Shown here piece by piece: positions 56,043 to 64,000 of a stretch of 64,000 nucleotides of DNA (its first letter is position 1; the number at the start of each line of letters is the position of its first letter). This stretch comes from Gammaproteobacteria bacterium HGW-Gammaproteobacteria-11 (lineage in GTDB: Bacteria > Pseudomonadota > Gammaproteobacteria > Pseudomonadales > Pseudomonadaceae). The notes beneath the pieces are model-generated. The model was not told the DNA's origin and searched no databases. It saw only the letters and a program-made list of their open reading frames with translations. The position numbers and the translations under genes were made by a program. Location of the stretch: positions 62,001 to 126,000 of the forward strand of contig PGZJ01000006.1 in NCBI GenBank assembly GCA_002840055.1, written 5' to 3'.

Positions 56043-57017
56043 ATGCAGCTGTTGTACCCGGAGATCAAACCCTACGCCCGCCATGAACTGGCCGTCCAGG
56101 CACCCCACGTGCTCTATGCCGACGAGAGTGGTCAGGCCGAGGATGGTCTGCCGGTGGTGTTTATTCACGGTGGGCCTGGTGCTGGCTGTGACAGTCTCAG
56201 TCGGCGTTTCTTTGATCCCTCGGTGTACCGCATCATTACCTTTGACCAGCGTGGCTCGGGACGCTCCACCCCGCATGCCAGCCTGGAAAACAACACCACC
56301 CAGCACCTGATTGAGGATCTTGAGGCGCTGCGTGAGCACCTGGGGATCGACAAGTGGGTGCTGTTTGGCGGTTCCTGGGGCTCTACCCTGGCACTGGCTT
56401 ATGCCCAGGCCCATCCGGATCGGGTCATGGGCATGATACTGCGTGGTATTTTTCTCTGCCGGGATCAGGATATTCACTGGTTTTACCAGGAGGGCGCCAG
56501 CCACGTGTTTCCCGATTACTGGGAAGACTACCTGTCACTGATCCCCGAGGATGAACGTCATGACATGGTTGCGGCCTACTACCGGCGCCTGACCGGTGAC
56601 GACGAGATCTGCCGCATGCACGCGGCCAAGGCCTGGTCGATCTGGGAAGGTCGTTGCGCCACCTTGCGACCCAGCTCGCAGGTGGTCGATCGCTTCAGCG
56701 ATGCGCGCCGCGCCTATGCCATTGCCCGTATCGAATGCCATTACTTTATCAACAAGGCCTTTCTCGAGCCGGATCAACTGCTAGCCAATATGCAGCGTAT
56801 TGAACATATCCCCGGCATCATCGTGCATGGTCGCTACGATATGGTCTGCCCCCTGGATAATGCCTACAGTCTGCATCAGCGTTGGCCTGGCAGTGAGCTG
56901 AAGATTATCCGTGATGCCGGTCATGCGGCCTCCGAGACCGGCATAGCCGATGCCCTGGTGCGCGCCACCGAGACGCTGTCGCGGCAACTGCTCAACCTGC
57001 CCCCGCTGGTCGAATAA
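56043..57017 (+). CDS. pip: Proline iminopeptidase
   Basis: Alpha/beta-hydrolase of 324 aa removing N-terminal proline from peptides. Oxyanion motif FIHGGPGAGC, then FDQRGSGRSTPH, the nucleophile in VLFGGSWGSTLALAYAQ, Asp in HGRYDMVCP and His in RDAGHAASE. All are typical of the S33 bacterial Pip. It is complete and normal in length (about 320). An AGGAG site precedes the ATG. dtd begins 6 bases after its stop; the same pair occurs in P. aeruginosa (PA5080-PA5079). Confidence 0.95.
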   Translation: MQLLYPEIKPYARHELAVQAPHVLYADESGQAEDGLPVVFIHGGPGAGCDSLSRRFFDPSVYRIITFDQRGSGRSTPHASLENNTTQHLIEDLEALREHLGIDKWVLFGGSWGSTLALAYAQAHPDRVMGMILRGIFLCRDQDIHWFYQEGASHVFPDYWEDYLSLIPEDERHDMVAAYYRRLTGDDEICRMHAAKAWSIWEGRCATLRPSSQVVDRFSDARRAYAIARIECHYFINKAFLEPDQLLANMQRIEHIPGIIVHGRYDMVCPLDNAYSLHQRWPGSELKIIRDAGHAASETGIADALVRATETLSRQLLNLPPLVE

Positions 57018-57023
57018 GCGCGC

Positions 57024-57461
57024 ATGAAGGCACTGTTGCAACGGGTCAGTCAGGGCCGTGTTGAAGTCGCAGGTGAGGTGGTTGGCGCCATTGACCAGGG
57101 CTTGCTGGTGCTGGTCGGTATCGAACCGGAGGACGATCAGGCCAAGGCTGACCGTATGCTGGCGCGCCTGCTTGATTACCGCGTTTTTGCCGATGCCGAG
57201 GGGCGCATGAACTGCTCACTGAGGGATATCCACGGCGGCTTGTTACTGGTGTCGCAGTTCACCCTGGCCGCCGATACCCGCAAGGGTCGCCGGCCCGGGT
57301 TTTCCACGGCCGCCGCACCGGATCAGGCCGAGGCGCTGTTCAACTACATGTTGCAGTGCGCCCGGCAAACCCATCCGCAGGTTGCCAGTGGCCGCTTTGG
57401 TGCCGACATGCAGGTGCATCTGGTCAACGACGGCCCGGTCACCTTTCTGCTGGAGATGTAA
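57024..57461 (+). CDS. dtd: Dtd, D-aminoacyl-tRNA deacylase
   Basis: 145-residue homodimeric enzyme that frees tRNA wrongly charged with D-amino acids (and glycine from tRNA-Ala). It starts MKALLQRVSQGRVEVAGEVVG. The catalytic-face motifs are LLVSQFTLAADTRKGRRPGF (SQFTL) and the invariant C-terminal NDGPVTFLLE. The length is exactly that of the family. It is co-directional with pip and probably co-transcribed. Confidence 0.96.
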   Translation: MKALLQRVSQGRVEVAGEVVGAIDQGLLVLVGIEPEDDQAKADRMLARLLDYRVFADAEGRMNCSLRDIHGGLLLVSQFTLAADTRKGRRPGFSTAAAPDQAEALFNYMLQCARQTHPQVASGRFGADMQVHLVNDGPVTFLLEM

Positions 57462-57480
57462 GCCGGGCCGGCCTGGCTGC

Positions 57481-58068
57481 TCAATCCTGTAACGCCTCTT
57501 CAACAAACGTCAGGCGATCCTGACCAAAGAACATTTCTTCGCCGACGAACAGCGTAGGGGCACCGAACACGCCACGTTCTATGGCTTCTGCCGTGGTGTT
57601 TTTCAGTTGCTCCTTGACCTGCGGATCACTGAGCCGCTGCATCACGGCCGCCACATCAAAGCCTGCCCGTGACAGCACCTCGGCGACAATCTCCGGTTGG
57701 CCCATATCCTTTTCCTCGACCCACATGGCGTTGAATACCGCGGTCAGGTAGCGCTGGAAATCCTCGGTACCCAGATAGGCGGTGGCGCCACGCATCAGTT
57801 GCAGGGTGTTGATCGGAAAGTAGGGATTGTGCTTCAGCGTCACCCCGTAACGGCGGGCAAAGCGCTGGAAATCCTGGCGGCTGTAGTTACCCTTGGCCGG
57901 CACCGTGGCCGGTGAACTGTTGCCGGTGGCCTGGAACACGCCGCCCAGCAGCATGGGTTTCCAGACAATGCTCGCAGCATGTCGTGCGGCCAGAGCCGGC
58001 AGCTGGGTCCAGGCCAGATAACTGGCCGGGCTGCCAACATCAAAGAAGAACTCGATCTGTTTGCTCAT
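57481..58068 (-). CDS. 2-hydroxychromene-2-carboxylate isomerase family (GST kappa/DsbA fold)
   Basis: 195-residue thioredoxin-fold protein. The N-terminus IEFFFDVGSPASYLAWTQLPAL has Ser where DsbA enzymes have CxxC, the kappa-class glutathione transferase/HCCA isomerase pattern. KPMLLGGVFQATGN, YFPINTLQLMRGATAYL and GVFGAPTLFVGEEMFFGQDRL follow. The last gives the cis-Pro segment. It probably uses glutathione as a cofactor for isomerisation or conjugation. ATG 58068 (MSKQIEFFFDVG) replaces the track's earlier start. It lies 28 bases downstream of the SDR gene on the same strand, so the two may act on one compound. Confidence 0.88.
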   Translation of the reverse strand: MSKQIEFFFDVGSPASYLAWTQLPALAARHAASIVWKPMLLGGVFQATGNSSPATVPAKGNYSRQDFQRFARRYGVTLKHNPYFPINTLQLMRGATAYLGTEDFQRYLTAVFNAMWVEEKDMGQPEIVAEVLSRAGFDVAAVMQRLSDPQVKEQLKNTTAEAIERGVFGAPTLFVGEEMFFGQDRLTFVEEALQD

Positions 58069-58096
58069 GGATGATGTGCCTGTGTTGTGTGTGTGG

Positions 58097-58825
58097 TCAG
58101 AAGGTTTCCATCCAGGGCCGCAAGTCCAGCTCCTGGGTCCAGCAATCGCGCGGTTGGCAATGCAACTGCCAGTACTGCTCGGCAATGTGCTGGGGATTGA
58201 GGATGCCGTCCTGATCCTTCAGGGCATAGCGTTCCGGGAAGGTATCACGGATAAAGGCGGTATCGATGGCGCCATCAATGATCGGATGCACCACATGAAT
58301 ACCCTGTGGTCCGAGCTCCCGCGCCATGCTCTGGGACAAGGCGCGCAGGGCAAACTTGGCGCTGGCAAAGGCGGCAAAGCCACTGCCGCCACGCAGTGAG
58401 GCGGTGGCGCCGGTGAGAATGATGGTGCCGCGACCGCGCGGCAGCATGACCCGGGCGGCTTCCCGCCCGGCCAGAAAACCGGACAGCGCCGCCATTTCCC
58501 AGACCTTGCGGTAAACCCGCTCGGTGGTCTCGGTAATGCCAAAACGCACATTGGCGCCGATATTGAATACCATGACTTCAATCGGCCCGATATCCCGTTC
58601 GATCTCGGCGAACAGGGCCAGGGTCTGTTCTTCGCTGCGGGCGTCGCAGCCAAAGGCATGGGCCTTGCCGCCGCTGGTCTGGATCTCATCAACCAACGTC
58701 TGCAGCTGTTCGGCATTGCGGCGGGTGACGCACAGGGTAAAGCCTTCGCGGGCAAAGCGTTTGGCCACGGCACCGCCGGTGGCATCGCCGGCACCAATGA
58801 CCAGTGCAACGGGGGATCGGGACAT
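58097..58825 (-). CDS. Atypical short-chain dehydrogenase/reductase (Phe at catalytic Tyr)
   Basis: 242-residue Rossmann protein. The cofactor loop is VIGAGDATGGAVAKRF rather than the canonical TGxxxGIG. VMVFNIGANVRFG replaces NNAG, and ILTGATASLRGG supplies the Ser. The YxxxK position reads FAAFASAKFALRALSQSMAREL, giving Phe-x-x-x-Lys. This subgroup (FAxAKxALR) is common, and its activity is unproven without the Tyr. It is divergent from an hxlR-type regulator whose operator-like sites lie just upstream of its start, and it precedes the HCCA isomerase gene. The two probably form a small regulated unit. Confidence 0.88.
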   Translation of the reverse strand: MSRSPVALVIGAGDATGGAVAKRFAREGFTLCVTRRNAEQLQTLVDEIQTSGGKAHAFGCDARSEEQTLALFAEIERDIGPIEVMVFNIGANVRFGITETTERVYRKVWEMAALSGFLAGREAARVMLPRGRGTIILTGATASLRGGSGFAAFASAKFALRALSQSMARELGPQGIHVVHPIIDGAIDTAFIRDTFPERYALKDQDGILNPQHIAEQYWQLHCQPRDCWTQELDLRPWMETF

Positions 58826-58845
58826 GCTGGACTCCTCGATTAGTT

Positions 58846-58891
58846 AGTTCCTTTTTGAAACTAACTGAATAGTCAGTTTCTTTTTGGAACT
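58846..58891. promoter_or_regulatory. Two operator-like palindromes between the SDR and HxlR genes
   Basis: AGTTCC-TTTTT-GAAACT (58846-58862) and AGTTTC-TTTTT-GGAACT (58875-58891) are imperfect palindromes of the same design with starts 29 bases apart. They lie 21 bases before the SDR start and 42 before the regulator start. They are probable binding sites for the divergent HxlR-family protein. Confidence 0.75.
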
Positions 58892-58932
58892 TGTCAAGCT
58901 ATTGTAGACCTACTTTGTCAAGGGGAATCGAC

Positions 58933-59418
58933 ATGCGTTGGGAAGACCTGGATCAGCAGCCTTGTTCGCTGGCGCGTACCCTGTCGGTGATCGGCGACCG
59001 CTGGACCCTGTTGATACTGCGTGACTGCTTTCTTGGTGTGCGCCGTTTCGACGGCTTCGAGCAGCGCCTGGGTATCACCCGCCACCTGCTGGCTGACCGG
59101 CTGAAAAAACTGGTGGAGCATGGCGTGTTGCAACGAGTGCCCTATCAGCAGCGTCCTCTGCGTGAGGAGTATCGGCTGACCGAGAAGGGCCTGGACTTGC
59201 ATCCGGTGTTGCTGACGCTGGTCAGTTGGGGCGACCGGCATATGGCCGATCAGCGCGGCGCGCCGATTCGCCATGTGCACAAGACCTGCGGTCAGGTCAT
59301 GCGCCCGGTACTGGTCTGCTCCGAATGTGCCGAGCCGGTTGGCGCGCGGGATATTCGCGTGGAAGTGGGCGAGGGCTGGGAAGAGGGTTCCATCCTGCCT
59401 GCGCGAGCAGCAGATTAG
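58933..59418 (+). CDS. HxlR-family winged-helix transcriptional regulator
   Basis: 161-residue regulator. The HxlR domain is at residues about 10-105: CSLARTLSVIGDRWTLLILRD, FDGFEQRLGITRHLLADRLKKL (recognition helix region) and REEYRLTEKGLDLHPVLL. A short C-terminal extension holds possible metal-binding Cys (KTCGQVMRPVLVCSECAEP), a rubredoxin/zinc-ribbon-like pair (C-x2-C plus CGQ). ATG 58933 follows AAGGGG; the track's TTG start is too early. It is divergent from the SDR gene with two palindromes between, and its stop overlaps the rsmE stop on the other strand by a few bases. It probably represses the SDR-isomerase pair. Confidence 0.9.
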   Translation: MRWEDLDQQPCSLARTLSVIGDRWTLLILRDCFLGVRRFDGFEQRLGITRHLLADRLKKLVEHGVLQRVPYQQRPLREEYRLTEKGLDLHPVLLTLVSWGDRHMADQRGAPIRHVHKTCGQVMRPVLVCSECAEPVGARDIRVEVGEGWEEGSILPARAAD

Positions 59419-60122
59419 AACAGTCGGCCGATCAAGGCGGTCACCGCCGTTTCCACCCTTAGAATCCGTTCACCCAGCTGCACCGGCTCAAAGCCCGCGG
59501 CGCAGAGCATGTCGACTTCATAGGGAATCCAGCCGCCCTCGGGACCAATCGCCAGGCAACAAGGCTGATCAATTGCCCGGGGACAATCCGGATACTCACC
59601 CGGGTGGGCAAGCAGCCCCAGCTTGCCTTTGAGCAAGGCGGGCAGGCGGTCCTCGACAAAGGGCTTGAAGCGCTTTTCGATCTGCACCTGTGGCAGCACC
59701 GTATCGCGCGCCTGTTCCAGGCCCAGCAGCAGATTCTGCTCTATCTGCTCGGGCTGCAGAAAGGGCGTCTGCCAGAAGCTTTTCTCTACCCGGTAGCTGT
59801 TCAGCAGAATGATCTCGGTAACGCCGAGGGTAGCGCAGTGCTGCAGAATGCGGCGAAACATCTTCGGTCGCGGCATGGCCAGCAACAGGGTCAGTGGCAG
59901 TTTGGCCGGTGGAGCCTTATCCAGGGTGACCTGCAGTTCCGCCTGCTCCGCGTTCAGGCTGAGCAGCCTTGCTTGCCCCATCAAGCCATTCATGCGTCCG
60001 GCGCGCAGGCTGTCACCGACGCAGGCCTGATGCACGCGGATCAGGTGTTGCAGACGGCGACCGCGCAGACAGACCCGGTCGGCGGCAACAAAGTCAGCGT
60101 CATGCAGCAGCAGCAGGTTCAT
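59415..60122 (-). CDS. rsmE: RsmE, 16S rRNA m3U1498 methyltransferase
   Basis: SPOUT-class rRNA methyltransferase of 235 aa. The N-terminal PUA-like part reads [47 protein letters not shown] follows, then [17 protein letters not shown] is the SAM-binding knot signature. [20 protein letters not shown] is the characteristic C-terminus. It is the last gene of the leftward ubiJ-ubiB-hisI-hisE-tatABC-rsmE run and overlaps tatC by 4 bases. P. aeruginosa has it in the same place after tatC. Confidence 0.95.
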   Translation of the reverse strand: MNLLLLHDADFVAADRVCLRGRRLQHLIRVHQACVGDSLRAGRMNGLMGQARLLSLNAEQAELQVTLDKAPPAKLPLTLLLAMPRPKMFRRILQHCATLGVTEIILLNSYRVEKSFWQTPFLQPEQIEQNLLLGLEQARDTVLPQVQIEKRFKPFVEDRLPALLKGKLGLLAHPGEYPDCPRAIDQPCCLAIGPEGGWIPYEVDMLCAAGFEPVQLGERILRVETAVTALIGRLF

Positions 60123-60922
60123 GCCGGGGGCGTGTCATCCGCCGGTTCCCTGCGCTTGATCAGCAGACTGAACAGGATGCCGACTTCATACAGAAGCCAC
60201 ATGGGCACCGCCAGCAGGGCCTGGGAGATCACGTCCGGGGGGGTCAGCAGCATGCCGATAACAAAACAACCGACCACCACATAGGGCCGTATTTCCCGCA
60301 GTTTGGCTACATCGACCGCGCCAGCCAGCACCAGCAGTACGGTGGCCACCGGGATTTCAAAGGCCAGACCAAAGGCCATGAACAGGGTCAGGACAAAATC
60401 CAGATACTTGTTGATATCGGTCATCACCGTGACGCCTTCCGGCGCGGCGCTGGTGAAAAAGCCGAAGACCAGCGGAAAGACCACATAGTAGGCAAAGGCC
60501 ATGCCGGCATAAAACAGAAAGATGCTCGAGGCCAGCAGGGGCACAGCCAGGCGCTTTTCATGCTTGTACAGGCCCGGTGCGATAAAGCCCCAGACCTGAT
60601 GCAGAACAAAGGGCATGGCCAGGAACAGGGCACTGACCAGCGCCAGCTTGAACGGGGTGAGGAAGGGCGACGCCACATCGGTGGCAATCATGCTGGTGCC
60701 TTCCGGCAGAAATACCCGTAGCGGCTCGGAAATGAAGCTGTACAGATCGTTGGCAAAATAGAACAGCCCGGCAAAGATCAGCATCCACAACAGCACGATG
60801 CGCAACAGCCGTGAGCGCAACTCGGTCAGGTGGGCAACCAGAGGCATGTCGTCGGCCAGTTTGGCCGGGGTGCGCTTGTCACTCATGGGGCTGGGCTTTG
60901 GCAGGGGTGGTTGCGCAGTCAT
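60119..60922 (-). CDS. tatC: TatC, twin-arginine translocase core subunit
   Basis: Six-helix inner-membrane protein of 267 aa that recognises twin-arginine signal peptides. N-terminal [21 protein letters not shown] contains the conserved HLxELR signature. FAKVVxPF-like [35 protein letters not shown], then [14 protein letters not shown] and [13 protein letters not shown] (the conserved Glu) follow. The length equals P. aeruginosa TatC. Its start at 60922 overlaps tatB by 44 bases; an internal ATG about 12 codons on (MSDKRTP) would shorten the overlap. It operates with TatA and TatB encoded just upstream. Confidence 0.96.
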   Translation of the reverse strand: MTAQPPLPKPSPMSDKRTPAKLADDMPLVAHLTELRSRLLRIVLLWMLIFAGLFYFANDLYSFISEPLRVFLPEGTSMIATDVASPFLTPFKLALVSALFLAMPFVLHQVWGFIAPGLYKHEKRLAVPLLASSIFLFYAGMAFAYYVVFPLVFGFFTSAAPEGVTVMTDINKYLDFVLTLFMAFGLAFEIPVATVLLVLAGAVDVAKLREIRPYVVVGCFVIGMLLTPPDVISQALLAVPMWLLYEVGILFSLLIKRREPADDTPPA

Positions 60923-61271
60923 CGGGGCTTACTCTGGCGCCGGGCTCTGCAGTGTCGCCGGGCTCTGTGACAGGCGCATTACCGTCCAGTGACGCTGGCG
61001 TGTCGGCGGCAGCGGTGTCTTCGGAAGTGTTCTCGGCCTTGTTCCTGGACTTGGCCAGATCGGCCAATATGCGCTCGTTGTGCAATTGCTGGCGGATCTC
61101 GTCAGCACCGATTTCACGCTCGACCTGACTGCGCACCTCGGCAAAGCTGCGCTTGATTCGACCAATCATCAGCCCGGCTGTCCGCACGGCACCGGGCAGG
61201 CGCTCAGGCCCGAGCACCAGCAGGGCGACGATGCCGATCACCAGCAGTTCCAGAAAGCCCATGTCGAACAT
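60879..61271 (-). CDS. tatB: TatB, twin-arginine translocase subunit
   Basis: Single-span membrane protein of 130 aa forming the receptor complex with TatC. The signature [26 protein letters not shown] is present, with the helix followed by the GPERLP hinge. An amphipathic helix follows ([31 protein letters not shown]), then a variable acidic tail. It lies 6 bases after tatA. The order tatA-tatB-tatC is standard. Confidence 0.95.
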   Translation of the reverse strand: MFDMGFLELLVIGIVALLVLGPERLPGAVRTAGLMIGRIKRSFAEVRSQVEREIGADEIRQQLHNERILADLAKSRNKAENTSEDTAAADTPASLDGNAPVTEPGDTAEPGARVSPDDCATTPAKAQPHE

Positions 61272-61277
61272 GCTGAA

Positions 61278-61511
61278 TCAGTCTCCGGACTGGCTGTCCT
61301 GCTTCTTTTTTTGCGGCTCAACGTCGAGGGTTTCACCGGGCTTGTTCTGCACCGGGGGTTTGTCCTCCTCGGTATTCACCGACTTGCGGAAGCCCTTGAT
61401 CGCCTCGCCCAGGTCCGAGCCAATGCCTTTCAGGCGCTTGGTACCAAACAGCAGAATGACGATAAGCAGAATGATCGCCAGTTGCCAGATGCTGATGCCG
61501 CCGAATCCCAT
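61278..61511 (-). CDS. tatA: TatA, twin-arginine translocase pore subunit
   Basis: 77-residue membrane protein that oligomerises to form the Tat channel. It has [40 protein letters not shown]: a short membrane helix, the FGTKRL hinge and an amphipathic helix. A charged tail follows ([13 protein letters not shown]). Length and motifs are typical. The gap to hisE is 23 bases, so the Tat genes may be read through from the his genes. Confidence 0.95.
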   Translation of the reverse strand: MGFGGISIWQLAIILLIVILLFGTKRLKGIGSDLGEAIKGFRKSVNTEEDKPPVQNKPGETLDVEPQKKKQDSQSGD

Positions 61512-61534
61512 TGCAATTCTCCCGGGCCAGAGCC

Positions 61535-61867
61535 CTAATCAGGTTGACGTGCTGCTTTTTCCGCCAGACCGGAGAGGTCAAAGCGCCGCTCCAGTTCAGT
61601 CAGTATGTCCTGCGGGCCCAGGCCCAGATGGCTGAGCATCACCAGGCTGTGAAACCACAGGTCGGCTGTTTCATAAACAAGGTCGGACTTGTCCGCGCTG
61701 TGCTGGCAATCCTTGGCCGCCAGCAGTGTTTCGGTGCATTCCTCGCCGACCTTTTCCAGAATCTTGTTCAGGCCCTTGGCGTGCAGACTGGCGACATAAG
61801 AGCTGTCGGCGCTGGCCTGTTTGCGTTGCTCAAGCACGTCGGCCAGACGGGCCAGGGTGTCAGTCAT
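61535..61867 (-). CDS. hisE: HisE, phosphoribosyl-ATP pyrophosphatase
   Basis: 110-residue all-alpha MazG-like enzyme for the second step of histidine synthesis. [28 protein letters not shown] begins the family profile, [15 protein letters not shown] holds the metal-binding acidic residues and [19 protein letters not shown] the second set. ATG 61867 ([12 protein letters not shown]) overlaps the hisI stop by 8 bases; the track's 61984 start is within hisI in another frame. Separate hisI and hisE genes, not a fusion, are normal in pseudomonads. Confidence 0.95.
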   Translation of the reverse strand: MTDTLARLADVLEQRKQASADSSYVASLHAKGLNKILEKVGEECTETLLAAKDCQHSADKSDLVYETADLWFHSLVMLSHLGLGPQDILTELERRFDLSGLAEKAARQPD

Positions 61868-62273
61868 GTTTGTGTGCATAAATCTGCTCCGGATCCTTGA
61901 TGACCGGGTCAACCACCTGCCATTGGCCATCGCGATAGACACGGTAGAAACAGCTTTCCCGGCCGGTGTGACAGGCCATGCCACCGACCTGCTCGATCAT
62001 CAGAATGATCACGTCGGCATCACAGTCCAGGCGCAACTCATGCACCTTCTGAATATGCCCGGACTCCTCGCCCTTGCGCCAGAGCTTCTGCCGCGAGCGC
62101 GACCAGTAAATGCCACGGCCCTCCTCAGCGCTCAGCTGCAGGGCTTCGCGGTTCATCCAGGCCACCATCAGTACGCGCTGGGTGTGCACGTCCTGGGCAA
62201 TGGCGGGAACCAGGCCATCGGCATCCCATTTGATGCTGTCCAGCCAGTCGGTAGTGGTGTTTGCGTTGGTCAT
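61860..62273 (-). CDS. hisI: HisI, phosphoribosyl-AMP cyclohydrolase
   Basis: 137-residue zinc/magnesium enzyme for the third step of histidine synthesis. [30 protein letters not shown] and [30 protein letters not shown] contain the conserved metal- and substrate-binding residues, including the Asp-x-Asp and the two later Cys. It lies 51 bases after ubiB and overlaps hisE. The same linkage ubiB-hisI-hisE-tatABC is seen in P. aeruginosa. Confidence 0.96.
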   Translation of the reverse strand: MTNANTTTDWLDSIKWDADGLVPAIAQDVHTQRVLMVAWMNREALQLSAEEGRGIYWSRSRQKLWRKGEESGHIQKVHELRLDCDADVIILMIEQVGGMACHTGRESCFYRVYRDGQWQVVDPVIKDPEQIYAHKHD

Positions 62274-62324
62274 GGGCGAAGTGTGCCAGTTATGGGGTCA
62301 GGTGTGCCAGTGCTTTGCAGCGGC

Positions 62325-63917
62325 TCAGGGACGGCGCAGGATCAGCCAGCCACCGAGCAGAATCATCAGCCCCTGGGTTGCTGAGGCATCCAGCCACTGG
62401 CTCGGGTCGGCACCCAGACTGCTGGCGCCGAGCAGGGTCAGCAGCAAGCCGGCCAGACGCAGTGCGGTACTGCCACGGGCCGGGGTAGCTGGCGCGGTGT
62501 CCATGGGCAGTCGATCCAGGGCCTGACGGGCACTGTGCAGCAGCGGCGGAATCTGTTCCAGCTGCTGTTGCCAATGCTTGAGTTGCTGCGGCGGCAGGGC
62601 GCGCTCGCGCATCCAGCGCTCCAGATAGGGTTGCCCGGTATTCCACAGGTCCAGCTCGGGGTACAGCTGGCGGCCCAGCCCTTCAATATTCAGCAGGGTC
62701 TTTTGCAGCAGGACCAGTTGTGGCTGGACTTCCATATTGAAGCGCCGTGCGGTCTGGAACAGCCGCAGCAGCAACTGGCCAAAGGAAATGTCCTTCAACG
62801 GGCGCTCAAAAATCGGTTCGCAGACACTGCGGATCGCCGCCTCGAATTCATTCACCCGGGTATCCGCCGGCACCCAGCCCGAATCAATGTGCAGCTGGGC
62901 CACACGGCGGTAATCGCGCTTGAAGAAGGCCATCAGGTTGCGCGCCAGGTAGGTCTGATCTTCCGGTGTCAGGCTGCCGACGATACCAAAGTCCACGGCC
63001 AGGTATTGCGGCTCCCAGGGATGACTGCGCGACACAAAGATATTGCCCGGGTGCATGTCAGCGTGGAAAAAGCTGTCACGGAACACCTGGGTAAAGAAGA
63101 TTTCCACGCCGCGCTCGGCGAGTTTTTTCATGTCGGTGCGTTGATCCTGCAGCCCTGCCATATCGGTCACGGCCAGACCGTTGATCCGCTCCATCACCAG
63201 CACCTTGTGGCGGCACCAGTCCCAGTGGATCTTCGGGATATACAGCAGCGGCGAATCTTCAAAGTTGCGGCGCAACTGCGAGGCATTGGCTGCTTCACGG
63301 TACAGGTCCAGCTCATCGAAGATGGTGTGCTGGTAATCGCTGACCACCTCGACCGGGCGCAAGCGCCGACCTTCAACCCACAGGCGCTCAAGCAGGCGAG
63401 CGGAGAGAAACAGCCACTGCATATCCTGGTGAATGACCTGGCCGATGCCTGGACGTATGACCTTGACCACCACATCGCTACCGTCCTTCAGACGCGCAGC
63501 ATGCACCTGGGCGACCGAGGCCGACGCCAGGGGTTGATCGGTAAAGCTGGAAAACACACTGTCAATCGACTGCCCGAGTTGCTCCTCGATACGTTGCCGT
63601 GCCTGTTCAGCGGGGAAGGGCGGTACCTTGTCCTGCAGGCGCGCCAGCTCTTCGGCAATATCATCGGGCAGCAGATCACGGCGGGTGGACAGAATCTGGC
63701 CGAATTTCACAAACACCGGGCCAAGATCTTCACAGGCCAGCCGCAGACGTGCACCGCGCCCCAGATCGCGCGGCGTGCGGTGCAGACGCCAGGGACCGAC
63801 TTTCAACAGCAGGCGCCCGTACCAGGGTAGTGGAACGTCCAGCACTAACTGATCAAGGCGGTAACGGCAGATGATCTGCAGAATACGCAGCAGGCGAAAC
63901 AGGGCAGTCAGGTTCAT
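62325..63917 (-). CDS. ubiB: UbiB, ABC1/COQ8-type atypical kinase/ATPase for ubiquinone synthesis
   Basis: 530-residue member of the UbiB family. The KxGQ motif is [24 protein letters not shown]. The Ala-rich loop is [18 protein letters not shown], and the invariant Lys follows in [10 protein letters not shown]. The catalytic-loop and metal motifs are [13 protein letters not shown] and [12 protein letters not shown]. Two C-terminal hydrophobic segments ([18 protein letters not shown] and [13 protein letters not shown]) anchor it in the inner membrane. It is thought to extract or organise ubiquinone precursors. Its start overlaps the ubiJ stop as ATGA, the classic ubiE-ubiJ-ubiB unit. Confidence 0.96.
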   Translation of the reverse strand: MNLTALFRLLRILQIICRYRLDQLVLDVPLPWYGRLLLKVGPWRLHRTPRDLGRGARLRLACEDLGPVFVKFGQILSTRRDLLPDDIAEELARLQDKVPPFPAEQARQRIEEQLGQSIDSVFSSFTDQPLASASVAQVHAARLKDGSDVVVKVIRPGIGQVIHQDMQWLFLSARLLERLWVEGRRLRPVEVVSDYQHTIFDELDLYREAANASQLRRNFEDSPLLYIPKIHWDWCRHKVLVMERINGLAVTDMAGLQDQRTDMKKLAERGVEIFFTQVFRDSFFHADMHPGNIFVSRSHPWEPQYLAVDFGIVGSLTPEDQTYLARNLMAFFKRDYRRVAQLHIDSGWVPADTRVNEFEAAIRSVCEPIFERPLKDISFGQLLLRLFQTARRFNMEVQPQLVLLQKTLLNIEGLGRQLYPELDLWNTGQPYLERWMRERALPPQQLKHWQQQLEQIPPLLHSARQALDRLPMDTAPATPARGSTALRLAGLLLTLLGASSLGADPSQWLDASATQGLMILLGGWLILRRP

Positions 63918-64000
63918 GTGTCGGGTGATTCCGGGTCGGGTTGCTCAAGCTGTTGCACGCGGGCTTCCAGCCGTTCCAGGTCCAGGCGTAATTGATAGAG
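63914..64000 (-). CDS. ubiJ: UbiJ, C-terminal 28 codons (runs off the right edge)
   Basis: Reading leftward from the window end gives [18 protein letters not shown] and an acidic tail ending SPDT, with the stop overlapping the ubiB start as ATGA. A charged coiled-coil tail is how the SCP2-fold accessory factor UbiJ ends, and ubiJ is the normal neighbour of ubiB. The identification rests on this position and the coiled-coil end, because the SCP2 domain is outside the window. Confidence 0.75.
   Translation of the reverse strand, partial: LYQLRLDLERLEARVQQLEQPDPESPDT

Overview
The window is a chromosomal segment of a gamma-proteobacterium of the Pseudomonas group. Gene content and order match blocks of the Pseudomonas aeruginosa chromosome that I know: hemW-rdgB-metW-metX-yggT-proC-yggS / pilT-pilU / pyr operon / tonB3-gshB / pilGHIJK-chpABC; envZ-ompR-tex-gshA; ntrC-ntrB-glnA-typA; and pip-dtd / rsmE-tatCBA-hisEI-ubiB-ubiJ. 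A secreted polyester hydrolase closely resembling PE-H of Pseudomonas aestusnigri points to the Halopseudomonas (P. pertucinogena) lineage. That placement is an inference.

Layout. 1-3 kb: 5' part of katG, a thioesterase and an iron alcohol dehydrogenase, separated by extragenic palindromic repeats. 3.2-9.9 kb: a leftward housekeeping run (hemW, rdgB, DUF4426, metW, metX, yggU, yggT, proC, yggS). 9.9-12.2 kb: twitching ATPases pilT and pilU, closed by a terminator. 12.2-18 kb: leftward pyrC'-pyrB-pyrR-ruvX-yqgE, tonB3-like and gshB. 18.3-30.7 kb: the rightward Pil-Chp chemosensory operon pilG-H-I-J-K-chpA-B-C. Its ChpA is a 2171-residue hybrid kinase with one phosphotransfer domain carrying Gln in place of His, and its ChpB has a degenerate receiver. 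30.7-37.7 kb: envZ/ompR (amgS/amgR-like), tex, a thioesterase, gshA and a FliL-like protein. 37.9-45.2 kb: quinone oxidoreductase, trmL inside unusual heptad repeats, ntrC, ntrB, a DUF4124 protein and glnA. The glnA gene has a readable sigma54 promoter with two NtrC sites at about -108 and -139. 45.3-47.1 kb: typA/bipA.

47.3-56 kb is the accessory part. It holds an orphan pair (a half-length PilC/GspF-like platform protein overlapping a type IV pilin gene), the PE-H-like polyester hydrolase, DUF805, a small membrane protein, a YkgJ-type cysteine cluster protein, a secreted PL1 pectate lyase with a Pro-Thr repeat linker, a TVP38/VTT membrane protein, a multidomain lipoprotein, NnrU and a small lipoprotein. 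56-64 kb returns to core genes: pip, dtd, a GST-kappa/HCCA isomerase, an SDR divergent from an HxlR regulator with two operator-like palindromes, rsmE, tatCBA, hisE, hisI, ubiB and the last 28 codons of ubiJ.

How the genes fit together: pilT/pilU, tonB3 and pilG-chpC are all needed for twitching in P. aeruginosa and lie within about 21 kb here. NtrB/NtrC act on the glnA promoter in the same cluster. The polyester hydrolase and pectate lyase are both exported polymer-degrading enzymes in the accessory stretch. Several starts were moved from the ORF-track value to the site supported by a ribosome-binding site and family length; these include a TTG start for gshA and GTG starts for pilK, chpB and typA. 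I saw no tRNA, rRNA, CRISPR array, insertion sequence or prophage.
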